This document shows, in pieces, positions 8,080 to 17,078 of a DNA stretch of 54,562 nucleotides. A model generated the notes under the pieces. It was given only the letters and a program-made list of their open reading frames with translations, was not told where the DNA came from and did no database searches. Origin of the DNA: Oscillospiraceae bacterium (GTDB lineage: Bacteria; Bacillota; Clostridia; Oscillospirales; Acutalibacteraceae); assembly GCA_029219165.1 (NCBI GenBank), contig JAQXSW010000024.1, positions 1 to 54,562 on the forward strand. Direction: 5' to 3'. The position numbers and the translations under genes were made by a program. Positions within the stretch are counted from its first letter, which is position 1. Every line of letters starts with the position of its first letter.

Positions 8080-8447
8080 TGAGGCTTTATGGTCTTGGTG
8101 TGCAGGGCGAAGAAAAGGCAATTGAATATTTAAAGGAAAATGGTTACGAAATACTTCAAAGAAATTTTATTTCCCGATTTGGAGAAATAGATATTATTGC
8201 CAAAAATGAAAGCTATTTATGTTTTGTTGAAGTTAAAACAAGGAAGTCTTCTTTTAAAACCGAACCTGAATTCTCTGTTGATTTTTCAAAGCAGAACAAG
8301 TTAATAAAGACGGCAGATTATTTTTTGTCCGGGAATGAATCGCTCGGATATTTACAACCTCGTTTTGACTGTATATTCGTTTTTTATGATGAAAGAAATG
8401 ATACTTTTAGAATAAATCTTTGTGAAAATGCCTTTTCTGTTGAGTAA
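8079..8447 (+). CDS. yraN: YraN/UPF0102 family endonuclease-fold protein
   Basis: A 122-residue member of the UPF0102 family, which has a restriction-endonuclease-like fold. The characteristic LGVQGEEKAIEYLKENGYEILQRNF, GEIDIIAK and CFVEVKTRK segments are intact, including the Glu-Ile-Asp and Glu-Val-Lys residues of the presumed PD-(D/E)XK site. It is almost always next to rnhB, as here, where its ATG overlaps the rnhB stop by one base. Its cellular role is not firmly established; links to DNA processing are proposed. It ends the operon and no clear terminator follows. Confidence 0.93.
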   Translation: MRLYGLGVQGEEKAIEYLKENGYEILQRNFISRFGEIDIIAKNESYLCFVEVKTRKSSFKTEPEFSVDFSKQNKLIKTADYFLSGNESLGYLQPRFDCIFVFYDERNDTFRINLCENAFSVE

Positions 8448-8461
8448 ATTATTGAAAATTA

Positions 8462-8489
8462 TTGACATTATTTAATTTCAAAGTAAACT
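8462..8489 (+). promoter_or_regulatory. Candidate thrC promoter
   Basis: TTGACA (8462-8467) and TAAACT (8484-8489) are 16 bp apart, in the 84-bp gap before thrC. The -35 is perfect but the -10 is weak. Confidence 0.45.
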
Positions 8490-8531
8490 ATAACAAAATG
8501 CATATATTATGTAATTAGAGGGAGCTGCAAT

Positions 8532-10025
8532 ATGTTTTACACAAGCACAAGAGATAAATCTTTAAAAGTAACTGCATCTGAAGCAATTACAAACGGTATT
8601 TCAAAGGAAGGCGGACTTTTTGTCCCATGTGAAATCCCAACTTTAACTGATGCTGATATTACAGAAATGGTGGGAATGTCATATATTGAAAGGGCAAAGA
8701 AAATTCTTGCTCTTTACCTTACTGACTTTTCAAAAGAAGAACTTGACTACTGTGTAAACGGAGCTTATGGCGGAGAAAAGTTTGACAGTGAAAAGGTTGC
8801 ACCTCTTTGTGATCTTTCAGAAAAGGCAAAGGTCCTTGAACTCTTCCGTGGACCAACTTGTGCATTTAAGGACATGGCTTTACAACTCCTTCCATATCTT
8901 TTAACAACTGCATCTAAAAGAGCAGCACCTGATAAGGAAATAGTAATCCTTGTTGCAACTTCAGGAGACACAGGTAAAGCTGCACTTGAGGGCTTTAAGG
9001 ATGTAGACAGGACAAGAATTCTTGTATTCTATCCGGCTCATGGTGTAAGTCCAATGCAGAAACTTCAAATGACAACACAGGAAGGACAGAATGTTGGAGT
9101 TTGTGCAATCAACGGAAACTTTGATGATGCGCAAAGTAGTGTAAAAAAGATTTTTACAGATAAGAAGGTTGCTGAAAAGCTTTCTGAAAACGGACTTATG
9201 TTCTCCTCTGCAAACTCAATTAACTGGGGACGCCTTGTTCCTCAAATTGTTTATTATTGCAGTGCATATTGTGACCTACTTGAAAGCGGCGCAATAAAAA
9301 TGGGAGACAAGATGAATGTTGTTGTTCCAACAGGTAATTTCGGAAACATTCTTGCTGCATATTATGCAAAGCAAATGGGAATCCCGGTTGGAAAACTTAT
9401 TTGTGCATCTAACTCAAATAATGTATTAACTGATTTCTTAACAACAGGAACATATGACAGAAACAGAAACTTCTTTACAACTGTTTCTCCTTCAATGGAC
9501 ATCCTTATTTCAAGCAATCTTGAGCGTCTTTTATTCCATCTTTCCGGAGAGGACGATGCAAAGATTAGAGAGTACATGAATGCTCTTTCAAAAGACGGAA
9601 AGTACACTGTATCAGCTGATATTTTAGAAAAGATTTCAGAGAATTTTGCGGCTGGATATACTGATGAAGATTCAACTCTTGAAACAATTAAGTCAACTTA
9701 TGAAGAGAAGAATTATCTTGCAGATACTCATACAGCAGTGGCTATTAAGGTGTACAATGACTATGAGGAAAAAACAGGGGACAATACTGTAACAGTTATT
9801 GCTGCAACGGCAAGCCCATATAAGTTTGCAAAGAGCGTAATTGCTGCGGTTTCAGGTTCTGCTCCAAAAGTTCCTGAGTTTGAAATGGCAGAAATTCTAT
9901 CAAAGGAAACCGGAACAAAAATTCCTGCTCCTCTTGCCGGTCTTAAGGATAAGAAAGTACGTTTCACATCCATATCAGAAATAGAGGATATGGAACAGTG
10001 CGTATATGACCTTTTAGGCATCTGA
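8532..10025 (+). CDS. thrC: Threonine synthase
   Basis: Threonine synthase, the PLP enzyme that converts O-phosphohomoserine to threonine and phosphate, the last step of threonine biosynthesis. At 497 residues it belongs to the longer form shared by Gram-negative bacteria and Clostridia. The PLP Lys is about K113 in APTCAFKDMALQ-like context (PTCAFKDMALQ). The LVATSGDTGKAALEGF and VPTGNFGNILAAYYAKQMG segments bind phosphate and PLP. The N-terminal YTSTRD and ISKEGGLFVP are typical. The ribosome binding site is AGGGAGCTGCAAT. It is monocistronic, with its own promoter and a strong terminator. No other threonine gene lies in this window. Confidence 0.96.
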   Translation: MFYTSTRDKSLKVTASEAITNGISKEGGLFVPCEIPTLTDADITEMVGMSYIERAKKILALYLTDFSKEELDYCVNGAYGGEKFDSEKVAPLCDLSEKAKVLELFRGPTCAFKDMALQLLPYLLTTASKRAAPDKEIVILVATSGDTGKAALEGFKDVDRTRILVFYPAHGVSPMQKLQMTTQEGQNVGVCAINGNFDDAQSSVKKIFTDKKVAEKLSENGLMFSSANSINWGRLVPQIVYYCSAYCDLLESGAIKMGDKMNVVVPTGNFGNILAAYYAKQMGIPVGKLICASNSNNVLTDFLTTGTYDRNRNFFTTVSPSMDILISSNLERLLFHLSGEDDAKIREYMNALSKDGKYTVSADILEKISENFAAGYTDEDSTLETIKSTYEEKNYLADTHTAVAIKVYNDYEEKTGDNTVTVIAATASPYKFAKSVIAAVSGSAPKVPEFEMAEILSKETGTKIPAPLAGLKDKKVRFTSISEIEDMEQCVYDLLGI

Positions 10026-10038
10026 TTTTAGATGGAAA

Positions 10039-10070
10039 AGGGACTGCCCGCACGAGCAGTCCCTTTTTTA
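10039..10070 (+). terminator. thrC terminator
   Basis: GGGACTGC (10040-10047) and GCAGTCCC (10056-10063) form a stem followed by seven T residues. Confidence 0.92.
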
Positions 10071-10079
10071 TGAGAATTG

Positions 10080-10247
10080 TTATTTGCAATTCTCACATGG
10101 TTTGAAGGTTGAACAGAGTGTTTCCTTGCTTGTTGTTGCTTTGCTGTTGCTGATTTCAACAACATTTGCAGAACAATGGTTCGGAGCCTCATGATATTCA
10201 CAGTTCTTTACGCTGCAGCTGACGCTGTTTTTGCAATTTTCAAACAT
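10080..10247 (-). CDS. Small Cys-rich DUF1540-like protein
   Basis: A 55-residue protein starting MFENCKNSVSC. Cys residues fall in a pattern typical of the DUF1540 domain, CSVKNCEYHEAPNHC-SA near the N-terminus, and in a C-terminal ETLCSTFKPCENCK. The eight or so Cys in such a short chain suggest metal binding. I place the start at ATG 10247 rather than the longer in-frame start at 10349, because AAAGGT lies 10 nt upstream and the extra residues do not look like protein. It is divergent from the metallophosphoesterase gene. DUF1540 proteins are common in spore-forming Clostridia but have no firm role. Confidence 0.75.
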   Translation of the reverse strand: MFENCKNSVSCSVKNCEYHEAPNHCSANVVEISNSKATTSKETLCSTFKPCENCK

Positions 10248-10323
10248 ATTTATTCGACCTTTCATAATTTGTGTACGGAAAAGTTCCGTTACATTTATTA
10301 TGCACACGAATAGGAGTTTTATT

Positions 10324-11010
10324 ATGTCAATTTTTACTATCGGAGACACACATCTGTCATTTGGCTCAGATAAACCGATGGATGTTTTTCCCGGTTGGCA
10401 GGATTATGTTTCCAAACTTTCTAAAAACTGGAAAAATTTAATAAACTCCAATGACACTGTAATTATTCCGGGTGATATAAGTTGGGCACTAAGTCTTGAA
10501 AATGTACTTCCTGATTTAAAATTTCTTGACGAACTTCCGGGCACGAAAATCATTTCAAAAGGCAACCATGACTATTGGTGGGGAACAATGAAAAAGATGG
10601 ATGAGTTCCTTATGGAAAACGAACTTAAAACTATAAAATTCATGCATAATAATGCATATGAGGTTGAAGGCAAAGCAATTTGCGGTTCTCGTGGCTGGTT
10701 TTTTGACGATGACTCAGACGAGGCGGAAAAAATAATAAACAGGGAATGCGGAAGACTTAAATTGTCAATTGACGAAGCAAAAAAACTTGGTCTTCCAATT
10801 GTAGTTTTTCTACATTATCCGCCAATATCCAGGGAAAAATTGTGCGAGCCAATAATGAATGTCCTGAAAAATGAAGGTATTGAAACTTGCTTTTATGCAC
10901 ACCTTCATGGCAATTCAATTGCCTATGCTGTACAGGGTATATATGACGGAATAGATTTTAAGTTGGTTTCTGCGGATTCACTTAATTTCTGTCCGCTCAA
11001 GATATATTAA
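10324..11010 (+). CDS. Calcineurin-like metallophosphoesterase
   Basis: A 228-residue protein of the calcineurin-like metallophosphatase fold. All metal-ligand motifs are visible: GDTHLS (about 7-12, the D-x-H box), PGDISW (GD box), KGNHDYWW (GNHD box), LHYPPIS and the final YAHLHG (GHxH-like box). It should be a two-metal phosphoesterase, but the substrate cannot be read from the sequence. The start at 10324 follows TAGGAG with good spacing and begins exactly at the metal motif; the 31 upstream in-frame codons are unlikely to be translated. The 76-bp gap to the divergent Cys-rich gene must hold both promoters. Confidence 0.9.
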   Translation: MSIFTIGDTHLSFGSDKPMDVFPGWQDYVSKLSKNWKNLINSNDTVIIPGDISWALSLENVLPDLKFLDELPGTKIISKGNHDYWWGTMKKMDEFLMENELKTIKFMHNNAYEVEGKAICGSRGWFFDDDSDEAEKIINRECGRLKLSIDEAKKLGLPIVVFLHYPPISREKLCEPIMNVLKNEGIETCFYAHLHGNSIAYAVQGIYDGIDFKLVSADSLNFCPLKIY

Positions 11011-11038
11011 AAAAATAGTAGAAAAAACAGAAATCATC

Positions 11039-11047
11039 TGTTATAAT
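11039..11047 (+). promoter_or_regulatory. Extended -10 promoter of tig
   Basis: TGTTATAAT is a perfect extended -10 (TG-N-TATAAT). The -35 at 11019 (TAGAAA) is poor, as is common with extended -10 elements. The start codon of tig lies about 40 bp downstream. Confidence 0.65.
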
Positions 11048-11088
11048 ATATTAGTTTTTATAGAATCATATTTTCTAGGGGGATTAAA

Positions 11089-12612
11089 ATGAGTTTAAAA
11101 TCTTCAAAAAAGATTGAAACAAATGTGTATGAACTTGAAATTGCAGTAGATGGTAAGACATTCCAGGCTGCTATTGAAAAGGCATATCAGAAAGTTAAAA
11201 AGCAGGTTGCAGTACCAGGCTTCCGTAAAGGTAAGGCTACTCGTGGCATGATTGAAAAATATTATGGTGAAGAAGTATTTTATAATGACGCTTTTGAAAT
11301 CCTTTTCCCAGAAGCTGTTGAAGAGGCTGTTAAGGAAGCAAATCTTGAGCTTATTGACAACCCATATGATGTAGATGTTCCTGAAATTTCAAAGGATGGT
11401 CTTGTATTCACACTTAAAGCACTTGTTAAACCTGAAATTGAAATCAAGGGTTATAAGGGCTTGAAGGTTGAAAAGGGCTCTACTGAAGTTACAACTAAAG
11501 ATGTAGATGCACAAATTAATCAGATGCTTGATCGTAGCGCTCGTTTTGTAGAAGTTGACAGAAAAGCTAAGAAGGACGACATGGTTACAATCGACTTTGA
11601 AGGTTTTGTCGACGGAGTAGCATTTGAAGGCGGAAAGGCTGAAGGCTTTGAACTTACACTTGGTTCAGGTCAGTTTATTCCAGGCTTTGAAGATCAAATC
11701 ATTGGTCATAAGACCGGTGAAGAGTTTGATATTCAGGTTAAGTTCCCAGAAGAATATGGCGCAGCAGATCTTGCAGGTAAGGATGCTACATTCAAGATTA
11801 AGCTCCACATTATTAAGGAGAAAGAACTTCCTGCACTTGATGATGAGTTTGCAAAGGATGTATCTGAGTTTGATACGCTCAAGGAACTCAAGGCTGACAC
11901 AAAGAAGCACCTTCAAGAACAAAAGGCTGAACAAGTTGATACTGAATTTGAAAATGCAATCCTTGAACAGCTTGCAGGTCTTGTAAAGGGAGAAATTCCT
12001 GAAGTAATGTATGAGAAGCAAATTGATGATTCTATTAATGAATTTGGTTACCAGATGCAGTCTCAGGGTATGGACCTTGAAATGTATCTTAAATATACCG
12101 GTATGAAGGCAGAGGATCTTCGTGAAAGCTTCAAAGACAGAGCAGAAATGCAAGTTAAGTGCAAGCTTGCTCTTGAGAAGATTGCTGAACTTGAAAAAGT
12201 TGAAGTTACAGCTGAAGATGTTGATGCTAGAATCAACCAAATGGCTGCAGACTACGGTGTAGATGCAGATGTAGTCAGAAAGGCATTTGGAGAAGAGGAC
12301 ATTGCTCGTGACCTCAAGTCAACAAAGGCTCTTGACATTGTTAAGGCTGCAGTTAAAGTAACAGAAAAGAAGGCAGCTGCTAAGAAGACAGCAGAAAAGA
12401 AGGCTGACGACGAAGAGAAGCCTGCAAAGAAGCCTGCTGCTAAGAAGACAGCAGCAAAGAAGGCTGACGATGCTGAAGAAAAGCCTGCAAAGAAGCCTGC
12501 TGCAAAGAAGGCAACAGCAAAGAAGGCTGATGATGCTGAAGAAAAGCCAGCAAAGAAAACTGCTGCTAAGAAGCCAGCTGCAAAGAAGACAACAAAGAAA
12601 ACTGAGGAATAA
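11089..12612 (+). CDS. tig: Trigger factor with a Lys/Ala-rich C-terminal extension
   Basis: Trigger factor, the ribosome-bound chaperone and peptidyl-prolyl isomerase that meets nascent chains at the exit tunnel. The N-terminal ribosome-binding domain has the signature VPGFRKGKATRGMIEKYYG (about 42-60). The FKBP-like PPIase domain (about 160-245) includes VTIDFEGFVDG and LGSGQFIPGFE, followed by the C-terminal chaperone domain (to about 425). Beyond it, about 81 residues (427-507) consist of KKPAAKKTAAKKADDAEE-type repeats, resembling histone H1 or HU tails; ordinary trigger factors end before this. The DNA of the tail is itself a degenerate tandem repeat. The ribosome binding site is AGGGGG. 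It heads the tig-clpP-clpX-lon-engB cluster. Confidence 0.95.
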   Translation: MSLKSSKKIETNVYELEIAVDGKTFQAAIEKAYQKVKKQVAVPGFRKGKATRGMIEKYYGEEVFYNDAFEILFPEAVEEAVKEANLELIDNPYDVDVPEISKDGLVFTLKALVKPEIEIKGYKGLKVEKGSTEVTTKDVDAQINQMLDRSARFVEVDRKAKKDDMVTIDFEGFVDGVAFEGGKAEGFELTLGSGQFIPGFEDQIIGHKTGEEFDIQVKFPEEYGAADLAGKDATFKIKLHIIKEKELPALDDEFAKDVSEFDTLKELKADTKKHLQEQKAEQVDTEFENAILEQLAGLVKGEIPEVMYEKQIDDSINEFGYQMQSQGMDLEMYLKYTGMKAEDLRESFKDRAEMQVKCKLALEKIAELEKVEVTAEDVDARINQMAADYGVDADVVRKAFGEEDIARDLKSTKALDIVKAAVKVTEKKAAAKKTAEKKADDEEKPAKKPAAKKTAAKKADDAEEKPAKKPAAKKATAKKADDAEEKPAKKTAAKKPAAKKTTKKTEE

Positions 12613-12655
12613 TCAAATTTGTTTGATTAAAACTTCATAAAACAACCAATAATAA

Positions 12656-12682
12656 GGCGACGAGATTGCCTCGTCGCCAATT
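12656..12682 (+). terminator. Hairpin between tig and clpP, possible partial terminator
   Basis: GGCGACGAG (12656-12664) and CTCGTCGCC (12670-12678) form a perfect 9-bp GC-rich stem with a 5-nt loop. The following tract (AATTATTTTA) is only moderately T-rich. It may attenuate or process the tig-clpP transcript. Confidence 0.5.
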
Positions 12683-12701
12683 ATTTTACAGGAGGCAATT
12701 T

Positions 12702-13295
12702 ATGAGCTTAGTACCATATGTCATTGAACAAACAAACAGAGGCGAGCGTCAATATGATATTTTCTCTCGTCTTTTAGAAGATAGAATTATTGTTCTCTCT
12801 GACCAGGTTAATGATCAGACTGCAAGCCTTGTAGTAGCTCAGCTTCTTTATCTTGAGGGACAGGATGCAGAAAAAGATATTAATCTTTACATCAATAGCC
12901 CGGGCGGATCAATTTCATCAGGTTTTGCTATTTATGATACAATGCAATACATTAAGTGTGATGTTTCTACAATTTGTGTCGGTATGGCAGCATCTATGGG
13001 CGCTTTCCTTCTTTCCGCGGGTGCTAAGGGTAAGCGTTTTGCTCTCCCAAATTCGGAAATTCTTATTCATCAGCCACTCATTGGCGGTGACAGAGGAATT
13101 ACAGGTCAGACAACAGAAATTAAGATTGTTGCTGATAACATGATTAGAACTCGTGATAAGCTCAACAGAATTTTGGCTGAAAATACAGGTAAGTCAATTG
13201 AGCAGATTGCCATAGATACAGAGCGTGACAACTACATGACAGCCGAAGAGGCTATGGCTTACGGTCTTATAGACAAGGTAATCACAAAGAGATAA
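12702..13295 (+). CDS. clpP: ATP-dependent Clp protease proteolytic subunit
   Basis: ClpP, the self-compartmentalising serine protease that works with ClpX or ClpC. The catalytic triad is visible as S98 in [12 protein letters not shown]123 in EILIHQPL and D172 in [10 protein letters not shown], matching the spacing in characterised ClpP proteins. The start at 12702 (197 residues, [11 protein letters not shown]) follows AGGAGG; the in-frame ATG at 12666 lies inside the upstream hairpin. The N-terminal [24 protein letters not shown] is the usual mature start. It lies 21 bp upstream of clpX, so protease and unfoldase are made together. Confidence 0.97.
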   Translation: MSLVPYVIEQTNRGERQYDIFSRLLEDRIIVLSDQVNDQTASLVVAQLLYLEGQDAEKDINLYINSPGGSISSGFAIYDTMQYIKCDVSTICVGMAASMGAFLLSAGAKGKRFALPNSEILIHQPLIGGDRGITGQTTEIKIVADNMIRTRDKLNRILAENTGKSIEQIAIDTERDNYMTAEEAMAYGLIDKVITKR

Positions 13296-13316
13296 GTAAT
13301 TACGGAGGTGTGAACA

Positions 13317-14636
13317 GTGGCAAGAGAAGATAATAAGGCAATACGCTGTTCATTCTGTGGTAAAACACAGGATGAGGTAGATAAAATTATTGCCGGCCCT
13401 TCTGGCGTCTTCATCTGCGATGAATGCGTAGAGCTTTGTTGTGACATAATTGATGAAGAAATGGCTATGCCAAAGTCACGCAAAACTGCAAAGCAAGGTG
13501 CAAAACCTTTGCCAAAGCCTCAAGAAATAAAAGCAGTACTGGATGAGTATGTAATTGGTCAAGAGCAGGCTAAAATTACTCTTTCGGTTGCTGTATATAA
13601 TCATTACAAGAGAATTTTCTTTCAAGATAAGTCAAATGTTGACCTTCAGAAGAGTAATGTACTTCTTCTTGGTCCAACAGGTGTAGGTAAGACAATGCTT
13701 GCTCAGACATTGGCTAAAATCCTTGATGTTCCGTTTGCAATTGCAGATGCAACAACACTTACAGAAGCAGGTTATGTTGGTGAAGACGTAGAGAATATTC
13801 TTCTTCGTCTTATTCAGGCTGCAGATTTTGACGTTGAACGTGCTGAAATGGGCATAATTTACGTTGATGAAATTGACAAGATTGCAAGAAAATCTGAGAA
13901 CCCATCAATTACAAGAGACGTTTCAGGTGAAGGTGTTCAACAGGCTCTCCTTAAAATCCTTGAAGGTACTGTTTCTAACGTTCCTCCACAGGGCGGAAGA
14001 AAACATCCTCAGCAGGAATTTATTCAGGTCGACACTTCAAACATTCTCTTCATCTGTGGCGGTGCATTTGATGGAATTGAAAAAATTGTTGAAAAGCGCG
14101 TAGGCAAGGGTAGCCTTGGCTTTGGCGCTGAAATAAAGGAAAAGAAGGAAATGGATTTGACTGAGGCAATGTCTCAGGTTATTCCTCAAGATCTTGTAAA
14201 ATATGGTCTTATTCCTGAAATAGTAGGACGTATTCCTGTAATTACCGCTCTTTCGGATTTAGATGAGGATGCACTTGTTAAAATCCTTAAGGAGCCTAAG
14301 AATGCTCTTACAAAGCAATACAAGGAACTCTTTAAAATGGATGGCGTTGAACTTGAATTTGAGGACGACGCACTTATAGCTGTGGCAAAAGAGACACTTG
14401 AAAAGAAGACAGGTGCGCGTGGACTTCGCGGTGTTCTTGAAGGTGTTCTTCAGCCGGTTATGTATGAAACTCCTTCTGACACAAAGATAGAGAAGGTTGT
14501 TATTACAGAGGCAGCTGCTAAAAAGGAAAAAGACCCTACAATTATAAGAAATGAGAAGAAGGCAAGTCCATCTCCGCTTTATATTCAAAGTTCCGATTTA
14601 AAAGGTGCTCAGAAAAAGCGTAGGGGTGCCATCTAA
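13317..14636 (+). CDS. clpX: ATP-dependent Clp protease ATP-binding subunit ClpX
   Basis: ClpX, the AAA+ unfoldase that feeds substrates to ClpP. It has an N-terminal C4 zinc-binding domain (CSFCGK at about 11-16 and ICDECVELC at about 33-41). Walker A is GPTGVGKT (about 119-126), Walker [10 protein letters not shown] and the sensor [24 protein letters not shown] contains the ClpP-interacting IGF-like region, here as [12 protein letters not shown]. At 439 residues it is slightly longer than usual because of a basic C-terminal tail. The GTG start at 13317 follows ACGGAGGTG. A terminator follows, so clpX ends the clpP-clpX unit and lon has a separate start. Confidence 0.97.
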   Translation: MAREDNKAIRCSFCGKTQDEVDKIIAGPSGVFICDECVELCCDIIDEEMAMPKSRKTAKQGAKPLPKPQEIKAVLDEYVIGQEQAKITLSVAVYNHYKRIFFQDKSNVDLQKSNVLLLGPTGVGKTMLAQTLAKILDVPFAIADATTLTEAGYVGEDVENILLRLIQAADFDVERAEMGIIYVDEIDKIARKSENPSITRDVSGEGVQQALLKILEGTVSNVPPQGGRKHPQQEFIQVDTSNILFICGGAFDGIEKIVEKRVGKGSLGFGAEIKEKKEMDLTEAMSQVIPQDLVKYGLIPEIVGRIPVITALSDLDEDALVKILKEPKNALTKQYKELFKMDGVELEFEDDALIAVAKETLEKKTGARGLRGVLEGVLQPVMYETPSDTKIEKVVITEAAAKKEKDPTIIRNEKKASPSPLYIQSSDLKGAQKKRRGAI

Positions 14637-14648
14637 TATTGTAAAATT

Positions 14649-14681
14649 GGAACTGTCAGTAATATTGACAGTTCCTTTTGC
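14649..14681 (+). terminator. clpX terminator
   Basis: GGAACTGTCA (14649-14658) and TGACAGTTCC (14666-14675) form a 10-bp stem followed by TTTTGC. The T tract is short. Confidence 0.75.
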
Positions 14682-14730
14682 ATAATAATCTTTACGAAAA
14701 CACTTAGTTTATTTGGAGTACATATAAGTC

Positions 14731-17073
14731 ATGAAAAAAAGTTTAAGTAATGTTGCAATTCCTTTGGTGGCTCTTCGTGGACTCTGCGTATTCCCGGGAA
14801 TGATTCTTCATTTTGACGTTGCAAGAGAACAATCTATTGAAGCGGTTAAAATTGCAATGGATTCGGGAAGAGAACTATTTCTTACCGCGCAAAAAGATCC
14901 AACCATAGACAATCCAACATACAAAGATTTATACAGAACAGGTGTTGTAGCTTCTGTTCTTCAAATTATTTCAATACCTAACTCAAATAACCTTCGCGTA
15001 ATAGTAGAGGGTAAAACTCGTGCGTCCTTTACAAAGGGTTATAACGGGGTTAAGTTTCTCTGTGTTGATATAACAAGGAAACCTGAGCGTGGATATGCTA
15101 AAAAGGATGAAGCATACGCTAGTGCTTTGAGCAGAAAGGCAATGGACCTTTTTAGGGAGTACTCAGAGTACACTCCAAAAATATCTCCGGACATTATCTT
15201 AAAATTGGTGGATGATGAAACCCCAGGTCAAATTGCTGACTACATGGCATCTGTTGTTCACTTGCCTTTCAATAAAAAACAGCTTGTCCTTCAGGAACTT
15301 CATCCGCTTCGTCGACTTGAAAAGGTCTGTGAACTGATAACTTCTGAAATTGATTTTATGAAGCTCGAAAATGAAATTACTGAGAAGGTTGAGCAAGCAG
15401 TTGACGACAACCAACGCGAATACTATATTCGTGAGCAAATCCGTGCACTTTCAGAGGAACTGGATGGAGAGGATATCACATCTGAAATAGATGAATACAA
15501 AAAGAAGATTAATGGTATTAAATGTATAAGTGACAAGTCTCGTGAAAAACTTTTGAAAGAATGTGACAGACTTGCTAAAATGGGCTCTTCTTCAAGTTCA
15601 GAGGCTGCTGTTATAAGAAATTACTTGGATACAGTGCTCTCCCTTCCTTTTGATATTGAAACAAAGGATAACCTTGACTTAAAGCGTGCAAGAAAAGTTC
15701 TGGATGCAGACCATTATGGTCTTTCAGAAGTAAAAGATAGAATAGTTGAACTTTTGGCAGTAAGAAATCTTACGCCAAATGTTAACGGACAAATTATTTG
15801 TCTTGCCGGCCCTCCGGGTGTTGGTAAAACATCTATTGCTCGTGCACTAGCCGAAGCAATGGGAAGAAAATATGCCAGAGTATCTTTGGGTGGTGTCCGT
15901 GATGAATCTGAAATTCGTGGACACAGGAAGACATATATTGGTTCAATGCCGGGTCGTGTAATTAATGCTTTGACAGAGGCCGGTACTAAAAACCCACTTA
16001 TTCTTTTTGACGAAATAGATAAAATGTCTTCTGATATGCGTGGAGACCCGGCGTCAGCCATGCTTGAAGTGTTAGATGCGGAACAAAACAAGGCATTTGT
16101 GGACCACTATATTGAAATTCCATTTGATCTTTCAAATGTTCTTTTTGTGACAACTGCAAACGACAAAAACAACATACCTGCGCCACTTCTTGACCGCATG
16201 GAAGTAATTGACCTTTACAGCTATACAGCAGAGGAAAAGTTCCAAATTGCAAAAAAACATTTGGTTTCAAAGGCTATAAAAAAGAATGGTCTTACAAAAA
16301 ATCAACTTAAAATAACCGATGCTGCAATTAAAGATATAATTTCTTCCTATACAAGAGAAGCGGGTGTCAGAAGTCTTGAAAGAAAGATAAATGAAATTTG
16401 CAGAAAGACAGCTTTGAAGGTTGTAAATGAAAAAGCAGATGAAAATACACTTGTCTTAAGGGTTACACCAAAGGAACTTCCGGGTCTCCTTGGTACGCCA
16501 AAGTATAAGGAGAAGAATGACCTTAAAAATGAGGTCGGAGTTACAAACGGTCTTGCTTGGACTTCGGTTGGCGGAGAAATGCTTAAGGTTGAGGTAGCCG
16601 TAATGGAGGGAAAGGGCAATGTTGAATTGACCGGTTCCCTAGGAGACGTAATGAAGGAGTCTGCAAAAGCAGCCGTCAGCTTCATTCGTTCTAACTCAAC
16701 CGAACTTGGCATTACGGAGCCATTCTACAAGGAGAAAGATATACATATTCATGTGCCTGAGGGGGCAGTTCCTAAGGACGGACCATCCGCCGGTGTTACA
16801 ATGGCAACAAGCCTAGTATCTGCTCTTACAAAAAAGCCTGTTAATGGCAAGGTTGCAATGACCGGAGAAATATCTCTTACCGGAAAGGTAATGCCAATTG
16901 GAGGTCTTAGAGAAAAGTCTATGGCAGCATACAAAGCAGGGGTTAAAAAGGTCCTTATTCCATCCGGAAATATTGCCGACCTGGACGATGTAGACAAGGT
17001 GGTTAAACAGAGCATTGAGTTTGTTCCCGTAACCACGCTTAAAGAAGTATTTGACAATGCTCTTTGCAGGTGA
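14731..17073 (+). CDS. lon: ATP-dependent protease Lon
   Basis: Lon, the cytoplasmic AAA+ serine protease that degrades misfolded and regulatory proteins. At 780 residues it has the full LonA layout: N-terminal substrate-binding domain (about 1-210), coiled coil, AAA+ module with Walker A GPPGVGKTS (about 360) and Walker B LILFDEIDK, and the C-terminal protease domain. The catalytic dyad is S686 in KDGPSAGVTM and K729 in GGLREKSMAAY. The ATG at 14731 follows GGAG with a long 12-nt spacing. The stop overlaps the beginning of engB (TGATG), giving the lon-engB order also seen in Bacillus. Confidence 0.97.
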   Translation: MKKSLSNVAIPLVALRGLCVFPGMILHFDVAREQSIEAVKIAMDSGRELFLTAQKDPTIDNPTYKDLYRTGVVASVLQIISIPNSNNLRVIVEGKTRASFTKGYNGVKFLCVDITRKPERGYAKKDEAYASALSRKAMDLFREYSEYTPKISPDIILKLVDDETPGQIADYMASVVHLPFNKKQLVLQELHPLRRLEKVCELITSEIDFMKLENEITEKVEQAVDDNQREYYIREQIRALSEELDGEDITSEIDEYKKKINGIKCISDKSREKLLKECDRLAKMGSSSSSEAAVIRNYLDTVLSLPFDIETKDNLDLKRARKVLDADHYGLSEVKDRIVELLAVRNLTPNVNGQIICLAGPPGVGKTSIARALAEAMGRKYARVSLGGVRDESEIRGHRKTYIGSMPGRVINALTEAGTKNPLILFDEIDKMSSDMRGDPASAMLEVLDAEQNKAFVDHYIEIPFDLSNVLFVTTANDKNNIPAPLLDRMEVIDLYSYTAEEKFQIAKKHLVSKAIKKNGLTKNQLKITDAAIKDIISSYTREAGVRSLERKINEICRKTALKVVNEKADENTLVLRVTPKELPGLLGTPKYKEKNDLKNEVGVTNGLAWTSVGGEMLKVEVAVMEGKGNVELTGSLGDVMKESAKAAVSFIRSNSTELGITEPFYKEKDIHIHVPEGAVPKDGPSAGVTMATSLVSALTKKPVNGKVAMTGEISLTGKVMPIGGLREKSMAAYKAGVKKVLIPSGNIADLDDVDKVVKQSIEFVPVTTLKEVFDNALCR

Positions 17074-17078
17074 TGTTT

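Noticed and set aside
10231-10323. N-terminal extension of the metallophosphoesterase
   Set aside because: The extension overlaps the divergent gene's start and lacks a ribosome binding site. TAGGAG supports the start at 10324.
11665-12240. 191-aa minus-strand ORF opposite tig
   Set aside because: It is antisense to the trigger factor coding sequence, its composition reflects the reverse complement of A-rich codons and it has no ribosome binding site.
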